DNA from: UBA12170 sp964293475
GTDB taxonomy: Bacteria > Bacteroidota > Bacteroidia > Bacteroidales > UBA12170
Assembly (NCBI GenBank): GCA_964293475.1
Contig: CAXYYJ010000004.1
Coordinates: 1-64,000 of the forward strand
Direction of reading: 5' to 3'
DNA length: 64,000 nucleotides
This document shows positions 36,140 to 44,323 of the stretch, in pieces. Both the position numbers and the translations under genes were made by a program. Position 1 is the stretch's first letter. Every line of letters begins with the position of its first letter. The notes beneath the pieces were generated by a model. The model was not told the DNA's origin. It did not search any database and was given only the letters and a program-made list of their open reading frames with translations.

Positions 36140-37455
36140 ATGAAAAACACACCCATTAACTACGAAATAGTAAAGCAAAAAATTGAGGAAAGTGGCCTGG
36201 AGCAAGTGGGTTCCTCTTCCATTCGCGAGATAAAACGTTTGGTAGACAATATTGAGAAAGCCACAGGCGAATCCTATATCCGCATGGAAATGGGCATCCC
36301 CGGACTTCCCGCTTCTCAGTTTGGAGTTGCGGCGCAAATCAAGGCTCTGGAAGATGGCGTAGCAGCCATTTATCCTGATATACAGGGAATTCCTGTGCTG
36401 AAAAACGAAATCAGTATTTTTGTCAAAAACTTTCTCGATATCCAGATTCAACCCGAAGGTTGTATTCCAACGGTGGGGAGTATGCAAGGCGGATTTGCTG
36501 CATTTATGCTCTTGTCTCGCATTCATAAAGACAGAGACACCACCTTGTTTATCGATCCCGGTTTTCCGGTACACAAACCCAGCATAAAGTATTGGGGTTG
36601 AAATTTGAATCGTTCGATGTGTACAATTACCGCGGTGATAAGTTGCGCCAGAAACTGGAAGAATATTTCTCCAAGGGAAATATCCACTCGGTTTTATATT
36701 CAAATCCCAACAACCCAAGCTGGATTTGCTTCACCGATAAGGAATTGGCTATTATAGGGGAACTTGCCACTAAATACGATATCGTAATTATGGAAGATTT
36801 AGCCTATTTTGCCATGGATTTCCGCAAGGATTACAGTAAAGTGGGTGAGCCTCCTTACCAACCCACCGTTGCAAAATTTACCGATAATTATATCCTGTTC
36901 ATCTCCAGCTCCAAAAGCTTTAGCTACGCGGGCGAAAGGATTGGTATCATGGCCATATCCGATAATTTGTACAACAGAAAATATGAGAATCTGAAAAATT
37001 ATTACGCCAATGCCAGCTTTGGTTATTCCATGATTTTCGGAACCATGTATCCGCTAAGCTCAGGAACCAGCCACTCGGCACAATATGGTCTCTATGGAAT
37101 TTTGAAAGCGGTCAATAGCGGTGAATATCATTTTCGCGACGATGTGAAAGTCTACGGGGAAAAAGCCAAAATCATGAAGAAAATATTTTTAGATAACGGA
37201 TTCAACATTGTTTATGATAAAGATGAAGACAACCCCATTGCCGATGGATTCTATTTCACCTTTGCCTATAACGGATTTTCGGGGGTTGAACTGCTCAACG
37301 AACTCATCTATTATGGCATTAGTGCCATCTCGCTGGCCATCACCGGAAGCGAACGATTTGAAGGAATCCGTGCCTGTGTTTCTTTGGTGAAAAAAGAACA
37401 GTTTGGTGATTTGGAGAAACGCCTTCAATGGTTCCACCGCGACCATCAGGGTTAA
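36140..37455 (+). pseudogene. Frameshifted class I/II PLP aminotransferase
   Basis: Two overlapping reading frames together encode one fold-type I aminotransferase of about 438 residues. The first frame (36140-36601) gives the N-terminus to KPSIKYWG and stops. The second (used from about 36590 to 37455) continues with LKFESFDVYNYRG, includes SNPNNPSW and has the PLP lysine in FISSSKSFSYAGERIG. One extra base near AAA (36586-36588) or GGGG (36594-36597) would restore a single frame. There is no canonical slippery heptamer, so it is either a real inactivating deletion or a homopolymer sequence error. The rest is undecayed, which favours a recent event or an error. Confidence 0.85.
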
Positions 37456-37459
37456 AAAC

Positions 37460-37494
37460 AAAAAAGGCTTTTTCGATGAGAAAAAGCCTTTTTT
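37460..37494. terminator. Bidirectional terminator between aminotransferase and ilvE
   Basis: A 14-base stem AAAAAAGGCTTTTT / AAAAAGCCTTTTTT around a short loop gives T tracts on both strands. It separates the plus-strand aminotransferase from the convergent minus-strand ilvE. Confidence 0.88.
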
Positions 37495-37512
37495 GTTTTA
37501 TGATATTGCTTG

Positions 37513-38535
37513 TTATAATTCTACAATGGTATTCCATCCATGAGTATCTTCCACTTCGCCCAACTGAATGGCTCTGAGCCTTTCATAGAGTTTGGTAGTC
37601 CAGAATCCGGGTTTGCCATCTTTAGAAAACTCGTAGGTTTTATTCAATTCGCGATCCACTATTTTGCCAATGGGCGAGATGATGGCAGCTGTTCCACAAG
37701 CACCTGCTTCGTCGAAGGTTTCCAATTCTTCCACTGCAACGTGTCTTCTTTCAACTGACAATCCTAAATCCTCCGCCATTTGTCTGAGGCACATATTGGT
37801 AATCGATGGTAAAATTGTTCCCGAATCGGGGGTGATATAAGCATTTCCTTTAATTCCAAAGAAATTGGCTGGACCAGCTTCGTCAATGAATTTTTTCTCC
37901 TTGGCATCTAAGAAAATTACCGAGGCAAAGCCTTCTTTGTGGGCTCTGTCGGCAGGCCGAAGCGATGCAGCATAGTTTCCACCCACTTTTATATGACCTG
38001 TTCCAAGTGGAGCAGCACGGTCATAATCTCTCACAAGTTGTATGTCAACGGGTTTAAATCCTTCTTTAAAATAGGGACCCACAGGAGTTACAAATACCAC
38101 AAACATATATTCGGTGGCGGGTTTAACACCCACTTGTGGACCGGAACCAAAAAGCAACGGACGTAAATAAAGCGCCGCGCCAGTTCCATAAGGAGGAATA
38201 AACTCCTGATTTAACTCAATGACCTTGAAAATCATTTCCTTAAACTTTTCATCAGGAACTTCGGCCATCATAACTCCAATAGCTGAGTTTCTCATACGAA
38301 GCGCGTTTTCTTCCCACCGAAACAATCTTACTTTACCATCAACACCACGGAATGCCTTTAATCCTTCGAATGCCTCCTGACCATAATGTAGACCGGATGC
38401 CGCCATGTGAACACTAATATATTCCGAAGAAGATATTTCCATTGCCCCCCATTTGCCATTTTTATTATAGCAACGGACGTTATAATTTGTTTTGTAATAT
38501 CCAAAAGGTAACTCACTCCAGTTAATATTTTCCAT
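37513..38535 (-). CDS. ilvE: Branched-chain-amino-acid aminotransferase
   Basis: This fold-type IV PLP enzyme of 340 residues transaminates leucine, isoleucine and valine. The PLP lysine is in GHIKVGGNYAASL (about K183). HYGQEAFEGLKAFRG (about 50-64), LYLRPLLFGSGPQVGV and the late EAGACGTAAIISPI block are typical of the larger (eukaryote/Bacteroidota-type) IlvE group. I chose the ATG at 38535 (MENINW) because the 24 residues before it are not conserved. A minus-strand -7-like TACCTTTG lies at 38564-38571. It is monocistronic. Confidence 0.94.
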   Translation of the reverse strand: MENINWSELPFGYYKTNYNVRCYNKNGKWGAMEISSSEYISVHMAASGLHYGQEAFEGLKAFRGVDGKVRLFRWEENALRMRNSAIGVMMAEVPDEKFKEMIFKVIELNQEFIPPYGTGAALYLRPLLFGSGPQVGVKPATEYMFVVFVTPVGPYFKEGFKPVDIQLVRDYDRAAPLGTGHIKVGGNYAASLRPADRAHKEGFASVIFLDAKEKKFIDEAGPANFFGIKGNAYITPDSGTILPSITNMCLRQMAEDLGLSVERRHVAVEELETFDEAGACGTAAIISPIGKIVDRELNKTYEFSKDGKPGFWTTKLYERLRAIQLGEVEDTHGWNTIVEL

Positions 38536-38563
38536 AGCCTGTTGTTTTAATTTAGGTACCCCG

Positions 38564-38571
38564 CAAAGGTA
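38564..38571 (-). promoter_or_regulatory. Probable -7 element for ilvE
   Basis: Minus-strand TACCTTTG matches TANNTTTG, 28 bases upstream of the chosen ilvE start, which supports that start over the longer one. A -33 box is not evident. Confidence 0.4.
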
Positions 38572-38673
38572 GGTATAAATGTTAGGAATATTGCGGCTTT
38601 TCCACATTTCAGAGTTTCTCTGACTCAGGAAAAACCGGTATTTGTTTACCAGTTTTTAACCAGTTAACAAGGA

Positions 38674-39513
38674 TTAAACAGAGGCTAAAGTAAAGGTTTC
38701 TTTCACTTTAGGGCCCTTGGGAGTTTCTTCGATGGTGCAACATTCATGATACAAATCATGCTCAAAAAACAGTATATATTCCTGGGCAATGGCATCTTTA
38801 TAAAATTCTTCTTTCTCTTTTAATGTGAGAAGAGGGCGGGTATCGTAGGCCATCACCCATGGAATGGGCACATGCACCGTGCTGGGCAATAAATCGGCCA
38901 TATAAACCACTGTTCGGTCTTTGTATTTAATATGTGGAATTATTTGACCGTCGGTGTGACCATTATAAATCTTTACACGAAAACCCGGGAAAAGCTCGCC
39001 TTCTTCATCAATGATTCTGAGCTGACCGCTTTTCTCCATGGGATAAATATTTTCGCTCAGATAGCTGGCTTTTTCACGGTTATTGGGCTCTGTGGCCCAT
39101 TTCCACTGTGCGCGGCTCACCCAGTAGGTGGCATTTTTAAAAGCTGGAACATAATCGCTTTTATCCTCGTTCCATTCTATGCTTCCGCCGGTATGGTCAA
39201 AATGTAGATGAGTAAGAACCATATCGGTGATATCGTCTTTGGTAAAACCATGTTTTGCGAGGGATGATTCCAAACTGTCATCACCATTCAAAAAGAAATG
39301 TTTCAGAAATTTCTCATCTTGCTTTGAGCCTATGCCATTGTCTATCAATATTTTTCTGTCACCATCAACCACCAAAAGGCAGCGCATGGCCCAATTGCAC
39401 ATATTGTTTTCGTCGGCGGGATATTGCTTTGACCATAATGATTTTGGAACCACCCCAAACATGGCACCACCATCGAGCTTTAAATTTCCTGTGGGTATGC
39501 TATAAAGTTTCAT
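38674..39513 (-). CDS. Metallo-beta-lactamase-fold hydrolase (AHL-lactonase-like)
   Basis: A 279-residue MBL-fold enzyme. The dinuclear metal motif is THLHFDHTGG (H102, H104, D106, H107). A further histidine is in KIYNGHTDGQIIPHI and an aspartate in VVYMADLLPS. The fold and spacing resemble the acyl-homoserine-lactonase and related lactonase group. Substrate cannot be read; quorum quenching should not be assumed. No signal peptide, so probably cytoplasmic. It is upstream-isolated, with ilvE downstream on the same strand after about 140 bases. Confidence 0.85.
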   Translation of the reverse strand: MKLYSIPTGNLKLDGGAMFGVVPKSLWSKQYPADENNMCNWAMRCLLVVDGDRKILIDNGIGSKQDEKFLKHFFLNGDDSLESSLAKHGFTKDDITDMVLTHLHFDHTGGSIEWNEDKSDYVPAFKNATYWVSRAQWKWATEPNNREKASYLSENIYPMEKSGQLRIIDEEGELFPGFRVKIYNGHTDGQIIPHIKYKDRTVVYMADLLPSTVHVPIPWVMAYDTRPLLTLKEKEEFYKDAIAQEYILFFEHDLYHECCTIEETPKGPKVKETFTLASV

Positions 39514-39694
39514 TTGCTTTGATTATTAATTGATTATAAAAAGAAATTGAGCTGGACTATTGTAAATCCAGGCAGGGTGCAATAAAATTGCAAAACCAAA
39601 GATAGCAAATGATGGGGAAAATATTCCATTTAACGCAAATTTAGAGTTTTCAATTTGCTTTGTTAATGGATGTATGAAGGAAAAAAGGTTTAAC

Positions 39695-40264
39695 CTACAA
39701 ATTGCTTTGTCTTCGCCAGCAGGTGGTTATATGGTCGTTCACCATGCCGCAGGCTTGCATGTGTGCATAAATCACTGTACTTCCCACAAATTTAAAACCC
39801 CGTTTTTTCATGTCGCGGCTTATGGTGTCGGATAGGGGAGTGGTGGCGGGTAATTCAGTAAATGTTGCAAAGTGGTTGATGACGGGTTGATGGTTCGTAA
39901 AACCCCAGAAATAGTTGCTAAAACTCCCAAATTCCTGCTGAACCTTTTGAAAAGCCTGAGCATTGGAAACGGCAGCCAAAATCTTGAGTCGGTTTCTGAT
40001 AATACCACTGTTGAGGAGCAATTCATCAATTTTGGCTTCGCCATATTGGGCAATCTTTCGATAATCGAAATCATCAAAGACCTGCCTGAAATTTTCTCTT
40101 TTGCGGAGGATGGTAATCCAGCTCAATCCAGCCTGAAAGGTTTCTAAAAGCAGGAACTCAAATAGTTTATCATCCTCATAAACCGGATTTCCCCATTCTT
40201 CGTCATGGTATTTCTGGTAAAGGGGATCATTCCCAGCCCAGTGGCAACGTATTTTACCGTCCAT
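39695..40264 (-). CDS. tag: DNA-3-methyladenine glycosylase I
   Basis: This 189-residue base-excision repair enzyme removes 3-methyladenine from DNA. The N-terminal zinc-ligand region IRCHWAGNDPLYQKYHDEEWG (split here: C7 and H17 area) and the C-terminal QACGMVNDHITTCW region supply the HhH-family zinc snap. SWITILRKRENFRQVF and the FDYRKIA block are typical Tag sequence. Length matches E. coli Tag (187). It lies eight bases downstream of a TlpA-like gene on the same strand, probably co-transcribed. Confidence 0.95.
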   Translation of the reverse strand: MDGKIRCHWAGNDPLYQKYHDEEWGNPVYEDDKLFEFLLLETFQAGLSWITILRKRENFRQVFDDFDYRKIAQYGEAKIDELLLNSGIIRNRLKILAAVSNAQAFQKVQQEFGSFSNYFWGFTNHQPVINHFATFTELPATTPLSDTISRDMKKRGFKFVGSTVIYAHMQACGMVNDHITTCWRRQSNL

Positions 40265-40271
40265 CGGAATA

Positions 40272-40793
40272 TTACTTGAGAAGTTTCTTCAGTTCCTCCT
40301 TGGTTAACTCATAGCCTGGCAATTTTGGAAATCCTTCCCAAATCACAATGCCCTGTGGATTGATGAGAATCACGTGGGGAATGCCGGTAACTTTAAGAGC
40401 GTTCTTAACTCGTGCCTGGGTGTCGAAGCCATTGGGATACTTAATGTTTTCTTTGGCAAAGGGTTCAACTTTTTCCAATGGTTCGTTGCTGATGCCCACA
40501 ATAACCAATTTGTCTTTAAATTCCTCCTGCCACTCGTTGAGTTCCGGAATCGATTTGCGGCAAGGTCCGCACCAGGTTGCCCATATATCTACCAGGACAT
40601 ATTTCCCTTTCATATTGCCGGGTTCCTGAATCCAGCCTTCCACCTCAATCTGAGGCGCCTTTTGCCCTAAAACCGACATAGCCCACATTTTTTTCTGTGG
40701 TTCTACTGGTTGGTCAGCATAGGAAGAATTAACTGATAATAAGCCAAATACAATAATTAATGCAGAAAAAATTTGTAGTCTTCGTGTTAACAT
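40272..40793 (-). CDS. TlpA-like exported thiol-disulfide oxidoreductase
   Basis: A 173-residue protein with a signal peptide (about 1-26) and one thioredoxin-like domain. The active site is WCGPC (C75, C78) in VDIWATWCGPCRKSIPEL. A cis-proline region (TGIPHVILINPQG) is present. It is the first gene of a two-gene minus-strand unit with tag. Expected role is periplasmic disulfide reduction; the partner is unknown. It is the third TlpA-type protein in this window. Confidence 0.88.
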   Translation of the reverse strand: MLTRRLQIFSALIIVFGLLSVNSSYADQPVEPQKKMWAMSVLGQKAPQIEVEGWIQEPGNMKGKYVLVDIWATWCGPCRKSIPELNEWQEEFKDKLVIVGISNEPLEKVEPFAKENIKYPNGFDTQARVKNALKVTGIPHVILINPQGIVIWEGFPKLPGYELTKEELKKLLK

Positions 40794-40935
40794 AAAATGA
40801 GATTAATATTTCTAATAAAGAACCACAAAAATGGATAAAAGTTGCATTGGCTTTTTCGATTTAACATTATTTTTAATACGATGGAAAATGGTGATTGTAA
40901 ACTAAAATTGCATTACACAACTATCTTAATATTTC

Positions 40936-40943
40936 TACATTTG
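40936..40943 (+). promoter_or_regulatory. Probable -7 element for the SlyD-like gene
   Basis: TACATTTG matches TANNTTTG and implies a leader of about 90 bases before 41039. An ATTG lies 25 bases upstream, too far for a standard -33. Confidence 0.35.
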
Positions 40944-41038
40944 CAAAAAAATTCCAAAAGATGTTTTGCGAGCATGTTCGTGGCAACTGAATAGGGTTTC
41001 TTACATGCGGGTTACCTTGAAATTTAATTCTATTAAAT

Positions 41039-41545
41039 ATGAAAATTGCACCCAATACAGTGGTTTCAATGACTTATATTCTCAGTGAGAACGATGTACA
41101 TGGAAATCTTATTCAGGAAGTAACCCCCGACAGACCTTTTGTGGTTTTGTTTGGAGCTGGTTCTCTGATTCCTAAATTTGAAGAGAATTTACTGGGCCTC
41201 GAACCCGGCGATCGCTACAGTTTCGCAGTGGATAGCAGCGAAGGTTACGGTGGTTTTAACCCCGATGCCATTGTGGAACTCGAAAAAGAAATCTTTTTAG
41301 TGGATGGCGAAATTGATGATGAAATTCTGCAAATAGGCGCTACCATTCCCATGCAAAACGATCAGGGACATCATCTTAATGGCGTGGTGAAAGAAATCAA
41401 AGAAAATGTGGTTGTTATGGATTTTAATCATCCGCTGGCTGGCGTTAATTTGTTTTTCACCGGCGAAATAATTGATGTTCGTGAGGCTTCTGACGAAGAG
41501 CTGGATCATGGTCACGTACATGGACCCCACGGTCATCATCACTAA
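41039..41545 (+). CDS. SlyD-like FKBP peptidyl-prolyl isomerase with His-rich tail
   Basis: A 168-residue FKBP-type prolyl isomerase and chaperone. FKBP segments flank an inserted IF domain: PFVVLFGAGSLIPKFEENL and EPGDRYSFAVDSSEGYG before it, then MDFNHPLAGVNLFFTGEI after. The C-terminus is a metal-binding tail (HGHVHGPHGHHH, eight His in the last 14 residues). SlyD proteins bind Ni2+ and other metals and aid folding. No hydrogenase genes are nearby, so a general folding or metal-storage role is likely. It is monocistronic with a terminator. Confidence 0.92.
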   Translation: MKIAPNTVVSMTYILSENDVHGNLIQEVTPDRPFVVLFGAGSLIPKFEENLLGLEPGDRYSFAVDSSEGYGGFNPDAIVELEKEIFLVDGEIDDEILQIGATIPMQNDQGHHLNGVVKEIKENVVVMDFNHPLAGVNLFFTGEIIDVREASDEELDHGHVHGPHGHHH

Positions 41546-41570
41546 AAAAGTAGGAAATAGCATTTTGAAG

Positions 41571-41601
41571 AGGCTAAATCGTGTAGGTTTAGCCTTTTTT
41601 T
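41571..41601 (+). terminator. Rho-independent terminator after the SlyD-like gene
   Basis: Stem AGGCTAAA / TTTAGCCT with a nine-base loop, followed by a T tract. Confidence 0.85.
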
Positions 41602-41618
41602 CATTTCAGAATATGGAG

Positions 41619-42329
41619 TTATTTATAAAGGAGAAAGACAGTATTCCGCTTGTGGATTTCGGGAGAGTGACCTAATTTTTTCCAGTCGGCAATGGTTTTT
41701 GTGATTATAGACTCGTCAGGCAAAGTGATATTGCTGGCAACACAGAGTTTGGAGTGGCTGGAGCAGGTGTGGAGAATGCTCTCGAACATTTGAATATTCC
41801 GGTAGGGAGTTTCGATGAATATCTGCGTTTGGTTTTGCTGATAAATCCGTTTTTCCAGGTCTTTCAAGGCCATTTCCCTTTCTTTCCTTTCGCGGGGCAA
41901 ATAGCCCAAAAAAGCAAAATTCTGTCCGTTAAAACCGCTGGCCATGAGCGAGAGAAAAATGGACGATGGGCCAACAAGGGGAACCACTGCAATGCCTTTG
42001 GATTGAGCCAGTTCCACTATCTGAGCGCCGGGGTCGGCCACACAGGGCAGGCCTGCATCGCTGAGCAAGCCCATATCGTGTCCCTGAAATATCATTTCCA
42101 GATAATTCTCAAAATCTCCGGTCTTACTGTGCTCGTTCAGCTCGAAAAACTGAAGCTCCTCCATTCTTCCTTTCCATCCGGCCTGACTTAGAAAACGGCG
42201 GGCATTTTTCAGTTCCTCCACTATATAATACTTCAGCTTGCTGATAATAATCAGGTTTTCGGCGGGCAAAACATGGTTTAGTTCGCTGTCGCCCAAAGTG
42301 TTCGGAAGTAAGTAGAGTTTTCCTTTCAT
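41619..42329 (-). CDS. SAM-dependent methyltransferase, RsmI-like (tetrapyrrole methylase fold)
   Basis: A 236-residue enzyme of the tetrapyrrole-methylase superfamily. The LYLLPNTLGD start, the GLLSDAGLPCVADPGAQIVELA block (about 92-113) and the PLVGPSSIFLSLMASGFNGQ block (about 121-140) match RsmI, which methylates the ribose of C1402 in 16S rRNA. It is shorter than E. coli RsmI (286) and lacks its C-terminal domain, so it may be a paralogue with another substrate. It begins one base after the arcA stop codon, as the second gene of that transcript. Confidence 0.85.
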   Translation of the reverse strand: MKGKLYLLPNTLGDSELNHVLPAENLIIISKLKYYIVEELKNARRFLSQAGWKGRMEELQFFELNEHSKTGDFENYLEMIFQGHDMGLLSDAGLPCVADPGAQIVELAQSKGIAVVPLVGPSSIFLSLMASGFNGQNFAFLGYLPRERKEREMALKDLEKRIYQQNQTQIFIETPYRNIQMFESILHTCSSHSKLCVASNITLPDESIITKTIADWKKLGHSPEIHKRNTVFLLYK

Positions 42330-42330
42330 G

Positions 42331-43596
42331 TTATTGGGGCCAGTTTACTTCATCGCGCCAAATGGGCATGGTCATACAGCGGGCGCCACCACCACCACGG
42401 GCCAGTTCGCTTCCTTCAATGGTAATAACATAGCTCTTATAATCGTTGGGATTTTGTTTTCCAGCAACCACATCGCTGGCACTAATCACTTCAAAGCCAT
42501 TCTGGTTAAGTTGTTCTATGGTATACTCGTTTCGGCCATAGCCAATCACTTTTCCCGGGCCCAAAGCAAAGAAATTGGTGCCGCTATGCCATTGTTCCCG
42601 CTCCTGAATATAATGGTCGGTTTTGCCTCCGCAAATAATTGGTTTCATGTCCATTCCAAGCATTTTGAGTCCATCAAAAATATTAATCACCTCCTTAATC
42701 ACTTCCACTTTGCCGTGGTCGATGGTGATGAGAATGGTGCGGAAACGATTGGCCTGCATAATTACGGGCTCGTAAATCATGCATTTATCCACATCGAGAA
42801 AGGTAAAGGTCATGTCGAGATGGATGAATGATTCCGGAGTATGAGGAAGCTCCTGAACTATGATATGCTTTCTCTCCTGAGTATTTTTAAAACACTCGAT
42901 AATGAAATCGATTCCCTGTGTGGTGGTTCGGCTGCTCAAACCCACCAAAAGAATGTCTTTCCGCACCACCAGCACATCGCCACCTTCTATGGTGAGATTG
43001 TTCATGCTGCGTGCAATGTTTTGGGGAAGAACAGTTTCTGTTCGAAAACGGGGATGGAAATCGAAAATGCTCTCCATAATAATGGCTTCGCGCTCGCGCA
43101 CCTGATTGGCCATTTGCGAAATAAGCACTCTTTTATTCACGGTGATGGAGGCATCGCGCATGAAAAAAAAATTGTGAAGTGGTTTGAGTGTAAACCTGTC
43201 CGGATCGAGAAACTTGGTGAGGTTATTCACCACCATTTCGCCCCCTTCAATCAGTTTTCGGGCTATTTCTTTATGATCCAGGTTTATGATGTGGCGCTCG
43301 TAACGCTCAATATTCTCGCTCTTTAAAATGCGCTTCAGAAGCGTTACTTTGAGTCGTTCGTCGGTTAAAATGTCTTCGAGCAAATCCTTCACTTCAAAAG
43401 TTTTGGTGAGCTTTTGAAGAACACTCTTAAAGTCAGAATATTCCCGCGAGGCCACGGTTAAATTCAAAATATCGGAGTAAAGGGCACGTTGGGCATTTTG
43501 AGGTGTCATATTTTCTACCTCACTGCCGGGTGAGTGCAGAATAACAGCTCTCAGATTCCCTATTTCTGACGAAATATTTACATCAATGGTTTCCAT
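42331..43596 (-). CDS. arcA: Arginine deiminase
   Basis: A 421-residue enzyme hydrolysing arginine to citrulline and ammonia. The start IGNLRAVILHSPGSEVENM, the FMRDASITVN segment, the HLDMTFTFLD motif (substrate-site His) and the C-terminal ARGGGGARCMTMP, with the catalytic Cys at about residue 407, are all in place. No arcB or arcC is adjacent, so the full deiminase ATP-forming pathway is not visible here. An Lrp-type regulator lies upstream on the same strand, and an RsmI-like gene follows after one base. A minus-strand -7-like TAACTTTG is at 43610-43617. Confidence 0.95.
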   Translation of the reverse strand: METIDVNISSEIGNLRAVILHSPGSEVENMTPQNAQRALYSDILNLTVASREYSDFKSVLQKLTKTFEVKDLLEDILTDERLKVTLLKRILKSENIERYERHIINLDHKEIARKLIEGGEMVVNNLTKFLDPDRFTLKPLHNFFFMRDASITVNKRVLISQMANQVREREAIIMESIFDFHPRFRTETVLPQNIARSMNNLTIEGGDVLVVRKDILLVGLSSRTTTQGIDFIIECFKNTQERKHIIVQELPHTPESFIHLDMTFTFLDVDKCMIYEPVIMQANRFRTILITIDHGKVEVIKEVINIFDGLKMLGMDMKPIICGGKTDHYIQEREQWHSGTNFFALGPGKVIGYGRNEYTIEQLNQNGFEVISASDVVAGKQNPNDYKSYVITIEGSELARGGGGARCMTMPIWRDEVNWPQ

Positions 43597-43609
43597 GCAA
43601 TTTTTTTGG

Positions 43610-43617
43610 CAAAGTTA
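43610..43617 (-). promoter_or_regulatory. Probable -7 element for arcA
   Basis: Minus-strand TAACTTTG matches TANNTTTG, 13 bases upstream of the arcA start, implying a very short leader. The -33 box is not clear. Confidence 0.35.
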
Positions 43618-43690
43618 ATAAAAACCCGCTGATGGGTTTTCTATTAAAATGCACTCCGTGAAATGTCAGTGAATCGAATTTTAAATCTAA

Positions 43691-44173
43691 TTAAAAGGAA
43701 GTTTCGATGGGCAACGAACGGTTAAAACCCTCTTCGAGCGAAAGAAAGGTCTCGGTGGAGGTGACTTCGCGGATGGACTGAATTTTTTCGACCAATATGC
43801 GCTTCAAATGCTCGTTGCTGCGGGCATAGATTTTTAGCATGTACGAGTACTTGCCAGTAATGGAGTGGCATTCAACTACTTCGGGAATATTTACAATCCG
43901 CTCAAACACTTCGTTATGGGTTTTTTCGGTGGTTAGATTCACCTGAATGCCCACAAAAGCCAGAGTTTGATAGCCCAACCCCTGAGGGGAGATGCAATAT
44001 TTGGAGCCTGTGACTACCTTGGCTTCGGCGAGTTTTTTTAGCCGTTGATGAATGGCAGCTCCCGATATTTTCACTTTTCGCGCAATGAGCGTGATGGGAG
44101 TTCGGGCATCTTTAATTAAAATATCCAGGATTGTTTTGTCGGTTAAATCAATTTGAAAGGTTTTTGGGCTCAT
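43691..44173 (-). CDS. Lrp/AsnC-family transcriptional regulator
   Basis: A 160-residue regulator with an N-terminal helix-turn-helix (about 13-60, ILDILIKDARTPITLIARKV and SGAAIHQRLKKL) and a C-terminal RAM ligand domain (about 75-150). These proteins sense amino acids and act as octamers or dimers. It lies between arcA and a divergent methionine gamma-lyase-like gene, both amino-acid catabolic, so local control of either is likely. The 150-base gap to the lyase gene holds that gene's promoter. Confidence 0.93.
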   Translation of the reverse strand: MSPKTFQIDLTDKTILDILIKDARTPITLIARKVKISGAAIHQRLKKLAEAKVVTGSKYCISPQGLGYQTLAFVGIQVNLTTEKTHNEVFERIVNIPEVVECHSITGKYSYMLKIYARSNEHLKRILVEKIQSIREVTSTETFLSLEEGFNRSLPIETSF

Positions 44174-44267
44174 TTTTCGTTATTTATTTAAATAATTCAA
44201 TAAAAATGCAGATTATGGTTTCAAAATTAAACTAAAATACACTTAAATGATTAAAGAATTTAGATTA

Positions 44268-44299
44268 TTTGACAATTGTGCTTTCATAATTTATTTTTG
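44268..44299 (+). promoter_or_regulatory. Promoter of the methionine gamma-lyase-like gene
   Basis: A TTTG -33 box (44268-44271), a 20-base spacer and a TATTTTTG -7 box (44292-44299) match the Bacteroidota primary sigma consensus. It lies 24 bases upstream of the start at 44324. Confidence 0.65.
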
Positions 44300-44323
44300 C
44301 TCTATCAATTTTTAAAAATATTT

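Noticed and set aside
36586..36601. Programmed -1 ribosomal frameshift in the aminotransferase
   Set aside because: No X XXY YYZ slippery heptamer and no clear downstream stimulatory hairpin; a one-base deletion or read error explains it better.
42328..43326. Plus-strand open frames opposite arcA and the RsmI-like gene
   Set aside because: They are shadows of well-supported minus-strand enzymes.
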